From CAYUPI01 sp964446585 (GTDB lineage: Bacteria; Verrucomicrobiota; Verrucomicrobiia; Limisphaerales; UBA8199), in contig CAYUPI010000009.1 of assembly GCA_964446585.1 (NCBI GenBank), positions 1-64,000 on the forward strand: DNA of 64,000 bases, read 5' to 3'. Both the position numbers and the translations under genes were made by a program. The notes beneath the pieces were generated by a model. That model was not told the DNA's origin and did no database searches. It saw nothing but the letters and a program-made list of their open reading frames with translations. Position 1 is the stretch's first letter. Every line of letters begins with the position of its first letter. Shown piece after piece: positions 61,216-64,000 of the stretch.

Positions 61216-63261
61216 ATGATAGTGCAAAAACCACGCCAACAGGGGCTTGCGTCGCAGGCCCCACCGTCGCTCGAAACCGCTATTCGGCGGTCTCAAAGTT
61301 TCCTGCTCGCCCAGCAAAAGTCCGAGGGATACTGGATTGGCGAGTTGATGGTCGATGCAACGCTTGTCGCGGACAAAATCGCCTATCACCACTGGGACGG
61401 AAAGGTGGATGGGCGCTGGCAGAGGAAAGCCGTCAATCACATTTTCTCGATGCAGTTGGCCGACGGCGGTTGGAGCATCTATTACGGCGGACCGGCCGAG
61501 ATCAACGCGACCGTCAAGTGTTACCTGGCACTGAAGCTGGCAGGCGTGTCGGTGACCGATCCCCGCATGTTGCGCGCGCGCGAAGTGGCTCTCAGCCTGG
61601 GTGGCGTACCGCGGATGAACACCTTCTCTAAGCTTTATTTGTCGCTGCTCGGCCTCTTCCCGTGGGAGTACGTGCCGACCATTCCCTGCGAAGTCATTCT
61701 GATCGGCAAATGGTTCTATGTGAATTTCAACGAAATGAGTTCCTGGAGCCGTTCGATGCTGGTGCCGTTGGCCATCATCAATCATTTCAAACCCACGCGA
61801 CCGTTAAAGAGGCGAATCAACATCGACGAACTTTATCCCGAAGGGATCCACGAGCGCGATCTTTCCCTGGCGCCGGATCCCGAGCGGCTCACCTGGCGCA
61901 ATTTTTTCCTTTGGCTCGATCGCGTTCACAAATTCGCCGAGTGGTTCGCCGAGAACAAAATCCACCCCTTCCGCAAGCGCGCCCTCAAGAAGGCCGAGCA
62001 ATGGATGCTCGAGCGCTTTGAAGGCTCCGATGGATTGGCCGCCATCTTCCCGGCGATGCTCAACTCGCTCATCGCGCTCAAGGCCCTCGGTTATCCCGAT
62101 GACCATCCGCAGGTCGTCCGGGCCGAACGCGAGCTCAAGAAACTGGAACACGAGACCGAACACAGCGTCCGCATCGAACCTTGCTTTTCGCCGGTGTGGG
62201 ACACCGCCATCGTCAATGTCTGCCTCCATGAATCAGGCGTGCCCAGTGACCACCCCGCCCTCGAGCGCGCCACTGAATGGCTCATGACCAAAGAAATCCG
62301 GTTCCGCGGTGATTGGCACTACAAGAATCCCGCCAAAGTCGAACCAAGCGGGTGGGTGTTCGAATTCGAGAACAAGTGGAACCCGGACGTGGACGACACC
62401 GCCATGGTGTTGCTGGCTTTGCGGAATGTTCCCACCCGCGATCGCCAGAAAAGAGATGAATGTTTACAGCGCGGCTTGAAATGGCTGCTGGCGTTCCAGT
62501 GCAAGGACGGCGGTTGGGCGGCCTTTGACAAAGACTGCACCAAAGGTGTCCTCGAGAAGGTGCCGTTCGCGGATCATAACGCGATGCTCGATCCCGAGTG
62601 CGCCGACATCACCGCGCGCATTCTGGAATTGCTTGGATACGAAGGCTACACCCTCCAACATCCCCAGGTGCAAAAAGCCCTGCGCTTCATCCGCGATTGC
62701 CAGGAACAGGATGGGTCGTGGTACGGCCGCTGGGGTGTCAATTACATCTACGGCACTTGGCAGGTCTTGCGCGGCCTGCGCGCGCTCAACTACGACATGC
62801 GCCAGCCCTGGCTCCTGAAGGCCCGCGATTGGCTCGAAAGCGTTCAGCACGAGGATGGCGGCTGGGGCGAACGTTGCAACACCTACGACGATCCGGTCTT
62901 CAAGGGCCAGGGCCCAAGCACCGCTTCACAAACCGCCTGGGCCGTTATGGGACTGTGCGCCTTCGATGAACCTCAGCGACCGAGCATCGTTCGCGGGATC
63001 GAGTATTTGGTCCGGACGCAGAACCTCGACGGTTCCTGGACCGAACACGAAATCACCGGCACAGGATTTCCCAAAGTCTTTTACCTCAAGTACGACATGT
63101 ACCGAAACAGTTGGCCGCTCCTGGCGCTGGCCACCTGTCGCAAGTTGCTCGCGCGCTCCGGCTGCGCCATCGAGACGGAAATTCCTGGCGAATCCTATCA
63201 GGAGTTCGAGTCATCCGCCACGGTCAGCTCTGCCTGCGCCGTCTCCGATGCTCGGGGCTGA
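61216..63261 (+). CDS. shc: Squalene-hopene cyclase
   Basis: Membrane-associated cyclase that folds squalene into hopene, the first step of hopanoid synthesis. The 681-residue protein has the catalytic D-V-D-D-T-A near residues 391-396, several QW repeats (Q-x-x-D-G-G-W, for example at L-A-D-G-G-W, C-K-D-G-G-W, Q-E-D-G-S-W and H-E-D-G-G-W) and a C-terminal Y-L-K-Y-D-M-Y. It is of normal length. Divergent from dapF, 116 bases apart. A TTG at 61138 would add 26 residues without family match. Other hopanoid genes are not in the window. Confidence 0.96.
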   Translation: MIVQKPRQQGLASQAPPSLETAIRRSQSFLLAQQKSEGYWIGELMVDATLVADKIAYHHWDGKVDGRWQRKAVNHIFSMQLADGGWSIYYGGPAEINATVKCYLALKLAGVSVTDPRMLRAREVALSLGGVPRMNTFSKLYLSLLGLFPWEYVPTIPCEVILIGKWFYVNFNEMSSWSRSMLVPLAIINHFKPTRPLKRRINIDELYPEGIHERDLSLAPDPERLTWRNFFLWLDRVHKFAEWFAENKIHPFRKRALKKAEQWMLERFEGSDGLAAIFPAMLNSLIALKALGYPDDHPQVVRAERELKKLEHETEHSVRIEPCFSPVWDTAIVNVCLHESGVPSDHPALERATEWLMTKEIRFRGDWHYKNPAKVEPSGWVFEFENKWNPDVDDTAMVLLALRNVPTRDRQKRDECLQRGLKWLLAFQCKDGGWAAFDKDCTKGVLEKVPFADHNAMLDPECADITARILELLGYEGYTLQHPQVQKALRFIRDCQEQDGSWYGRWGVNYIYGTWQVLRGLRALNYDMRQPWLLKARDWLESVQHEDGGWGERCNTYDDPVFKGQGPSTASQTAWAVMGLCAFDEPQRPSIVRGIEYLVRTQNLDGSWTEHEITGTGFPKVFYLKYDMYRNSWPLLALATCRKLLARSGCAIETEIPGESYQEFESSATVSSACAVSDARG

Positions 63262-63391
63262 TCCTTTCAAAGAGTTCAGAGTTCGCCGTTGAAGGTTCAA
63301 CGTTCGAAGTTCATTTCTCGGCTGACGAACCGAAAGCCTAAGTACGACTGGACTCCAGCGGACGGCGCTGCCAGCATGCTCAAGAGTTGAG

Positions 63392-64000
63392 ATGAACGAA
63401 ACCATGAACCGATTACCCACTGCCCTGTTGGTCTGTCTGATTTCCCTGGCCGCCACCTGGACGCGCGCGGAGAATGAGGAGGATAAAATCTACTGCACAA
63501 AATCCGCTGCATTCCTCGTTCCGATTGATTCGGCCGAGTATCGGAAGTATGCTCCTGAACGCGACGCGCAGGTGCTCCACCTGGCTCTCGAAGTCACGCC
63601 TGATTTCAAGCAGCGCACGATTCAAGGCAAGACCACGCTGCGTCTTAAGACGATGGCCAAATCCGTCCAGGAGTTGAAGCTGGACGCGGTGGATTTGAAT
63701 GTCCAGACCGTGGATGCAACAGAGAAAGTTCAGCACTATCAAGTCGCCGGCGAGAAGTTGGTCATTACCTTTGCCGCGCCGATTCCGGCCAACAAAGAAG
63801 CCGCTGTCACCATCGCCTATTCCGCCGAGCCGAAACAAGGCCTTTACTTCCGCACTCCCGAAATGGGTTACAAGCAGGGCGACACCCACCTTTTCAGCCA
63901 GGGCGAGGCCATCCAGGCGCGGCATTGGTATCCCTGTCTTGATTCGCCCAATATGAAAGCCACTTCCGAAGTTACCTGCCATGTACCGGAAGGCATGACA
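63392..64000 (+). CDS. M1-family aminopeptidase, N-terminal part
   Basis: The first 203 residues of a protein cut by the window end. A signal peptide (L-P-T-A-L-L-V-C-L-I-S-L-A-A-T-W) is followed by the M1 N-terminal domain: Y-R-K-Y-A-P-E-R, D-A-Q-V-L-H-L-A-L-E-V-T-P, G-K-T-T-L-R-L and G-Y-K-Q-G-D-T-H-L-F-S-Q-G-E-A-I-Q-A-R-H-W-Y-P-C-L-D-S-P, the usual substrate-anchoring stretch. The catalytic G-A-M-E-N and HEXXH motifs lie beyond the window. An ATG four codons on is also possible. Confidence 0.85.
   Translation, partial: MNETMNRLPTALLVCLISLAATWTRAENEEDKIYCTKSAAFLVPIDSAEYRKYAPERDAQVLHLALEVTPDFKQRTIQGKTTLRLKTMAKSVQELKLDAVDLNVQTVDATEKVQHYQVAGEKLVITFAAPIPANKEAAVTIAYSAEPKQGLYFRTPEMGYKQGDTHLFSQGEAIQARHWYPCLDSPNMKATSEVTCHVPEGMT

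Noticed and set aside
1..64000. CRISPR array
   Set aside because: No regularly spaced direct repeats of suitable length were seen; the only close repeats are the palindromes, insertion-sequence ends and the two promoter motifs.

Overview
The window is a moderately GC-rich bacterial chromosome segment with housekeeping genes on both strands. It most likely comes from the phylum Verrucomicrobiota, perhaps near the Pedosphaera/Limisphaerales lineage. That placement is inference. It rests on Tat-exported sugar isomerase and DegT-type proteins, a DUF2961 (GH172) glycosidase, a DUF2723 membrane protein, an AsmA-like giant protein, a Bacteroidetes-like ParE, a squalene-hopene cyclase and many small palindromic repeats. 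No rRNA operon, CRISPR array or prophage was seen. One tRNA is present, tRNA-Pro(CGG).

Layout. 0-5 kb: accA, a class I mannose-6-phosphate isomerase, a small holin-family membrane protein, trmB, an exported glycerophosphodiesterase and tRNA-Pro. 5-11 kb: a class III aminotransferase, a DUF2723 membrane protein and two APC amino-acid permeases, all on the minus strand. 11-21 kb: threonine aldolase, a sugar ABC ATPase joined to a Tat-exported sugar isomerase, a Tat-exported DegT aminotransferase, a GH172 enzyme, a sigma-like factor with a partner, a beta-propeller and an SGNH hydrolase. 21-29 kb: the large helicase Lhr, then a two-gene minus-strand unit that resembles an ion-driven stator (MotA/TolQ-like A subunit; B subunit with a MotB-like anchor, coiled coil and HtrA-like domain). 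29-36 kb: parE, a MASE1-PAS histidine kinase with its NarL-type regulator, and a short stress-type region with a shared promoter motif. 36-47 kb: a coupled GT4 and GH130 pair, a complete sulfonate-type ABC transporter, a CPBP protease, a recent insertion sequence and a CysJ-like reductase. 47-64 kb: parA, hpf, an amidohydrolase, an AsmA-like protein, an M20 peptidase, maf, a nucleoside symporter, the minus-strand run dapF-two small ORFs-dapA-dapB-folK, squalene-hopene cyclase and the start of an M1 aminopeptidase.

The strongest points for a second look are four. (1) A 96-bp palindromic element lies in frame inside lhr and adds 32 codons between helicase motif III and the second RecA domain; a sister copy with the same loop lies between genes at 11.2 kb, and related hairpins occur at two convergent gene ends. 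(2) The stator-like pair at 25.7-29.1 kb has a trypsin/HtrA-like domain where MotB or ZorB would carry a peptidoglycan-binding domain. (3) A 1495-bp insertion sequence has doubled terminal motifs, a perfect 16-bp target duplication and a 114-nt hairpin in its leader. (4) Two small genes at 35 kb share a 15-bp promoter-proximal motif.
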